From the NCBI GenBank assembly GCA_016650185.1, contig JAENWE010000328.1:1-6509 (forward strand): a stretch of 6,509 nucleotides of DNA. Direction: 5' to 3'. Both the position numbers and the translations under genes were made by a program. The DNA comes from Vicinamibacteria bacterium (GTDB lineage: Bacteria > Acidobacteriota > Vicinamibacteria > Fen-336 > JAGNNV01). This document shows, piece after piece, positions 6,361 through 6,509 of the stretch (positions are counted from its first letter, which is position 1; each line of letters starts with the position of its first letter). Below the pieces are notes generated by a model. The model did not search any database. It was not told the DNA's origin and saw only the letters and a list, made by a program, of their open reading frames with translations.

Positions 6361-6416
6361 CAGGAACGACTCGACGGATCTTAGTGGCGGCGGCGTCCCG
6401 GTATGCTTCCACCCCC

Positions 6417-6509
6417 ATGATCCCCCGTTACTCCCGGCCGGAGATGTCCCGAATCTGGTCGGATGAGAACCGTTTTTCGACCTGGCTCAGGATCGAGCTG
6501 GCCGCCACC
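6417..6509 (+). CDS. purB: Adenylosuccinate lyase, N-terminal fragment cut by the window end
   Basis: Only 31 codons are present, running from the ATG at 6417 off the end of the window. They read MIPRYSRPEMSRIWSDENRF, then STWLRIELAAT. This is the characteristic opening of bacterial PurB (typically MI.RY.RPEM..IWS.ENKF..WL.VE), where the RYSRPEM segment precedes the first helices of the fumarase/aspartase-type fold and contributes to substrate binding. The enzyme releases fumarate from SAICAR and from adenylosuccinate in purine synthesis. No Shine-Dalgarno precedes the ATG (the upstream bases are CCACCCCC), and a TATGCT box ends 9 bases before it, so translation may be leaderless. The gene is divergent from transketolase, whose product route supplies ribose-5-phosphate for the same pathway. 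The rest of the protein cannot be checked. Confidence 0.9.
   Translation, partial: MIPRYSRPEMSRIWSDENRFSTWLRIELAAT

Larger units (their letters stand above)
6309..6416. promoter_or_regulatory. Divergent intergenic spacer expected to hold the promoters of tkt operon and purB
   Basis: These 108 bases separate two start codons that face away from each other, so both promoters should lie here, unless the purB message starts elsewhere. For purB, TATGCT at 6402-6407 is a fair -10 box ending 9 bases before the ATG, with no good TTGACA partner. For the minus-strand operon, TAAGAT (6383-6378) matches four of six consensus -10 bases, again without a convincing -35. No terminator-like stem with a T-run is seen. 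Confidence 0.45.

Overview
This is a GC-rich (by eye a little over 60%), gene-dense stretch of a bacterial chromosome. It holds two partial genes at the edges and a compact four-gene block between them. Nothing in it fixes the phylum. The lipoprotein-type solute-binding protein, the GTG starts, the coupled stop/start overlaps and the TRAP transporter all say Bacteria. The transketolase is of the short, animal-like type that also occurs in scattered bacterial groups. I see no mobile element, CRISPR array, tRNA or rRNA.

Layout. Positions 1-755 (+) hold the 3' part of a UbiA-family membrane prenyltransferase, cut by the window start. It converges on the next gene with a 4-base stop-to-stop overlap. 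Positions 752-6308 (-) form what looks like one operon, read right to left: transketolase (6308-4485), a TAXI-type TRAP solute-binding lipoprotein (4488-3505), a fused TRAP permease (3464-1536), and an Ada-like O6-methylguanine-DNA methyltransferase with a shortened N-terminus (1561-752). The junctions are tight: a GTGA overlap, a 40-base gap filled by a strong nested hairpin, and then overlapping frames. After a 108-base divergent spacer, positions 6417-6509 (+) hold the first 31 codons of adenylosuccinate lyase (purB), which runs off the window.

How the genes may work together. Transketolase interconverts pentose, tetrose, triose and hexose phosphates and so supplies ribose-5-phosphate. PurB uses ribose-derived purine intermediates, so the divergent tkt/purB arrangement makes metabolic sense. 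The TAXI-TRAP pair is a complete secondary uptake system (binding protein plus one-piece permease) whose substrate cannot be read from sequence. Its coupling to transketolase hints at carbon-compound uptake, but this is inference only. The DNA-repair gene at the operon end has no obvious metabolic link.

Points most worth a second look: the permease/methyltransferase junction, where a 25-codon frame contains a T TTT TTG slippery heptamer whose -1 shift leads exactly into the repair-gene frame; the nested inverted repeat between the binding-protein and permease genes; a possible leaderless purB start; and the animal-type transketolase co-transcribed with a TAXI-TRAP transporter. I do not see a clearly new biological system here; most of the window is ordinary housekeeping and transport.
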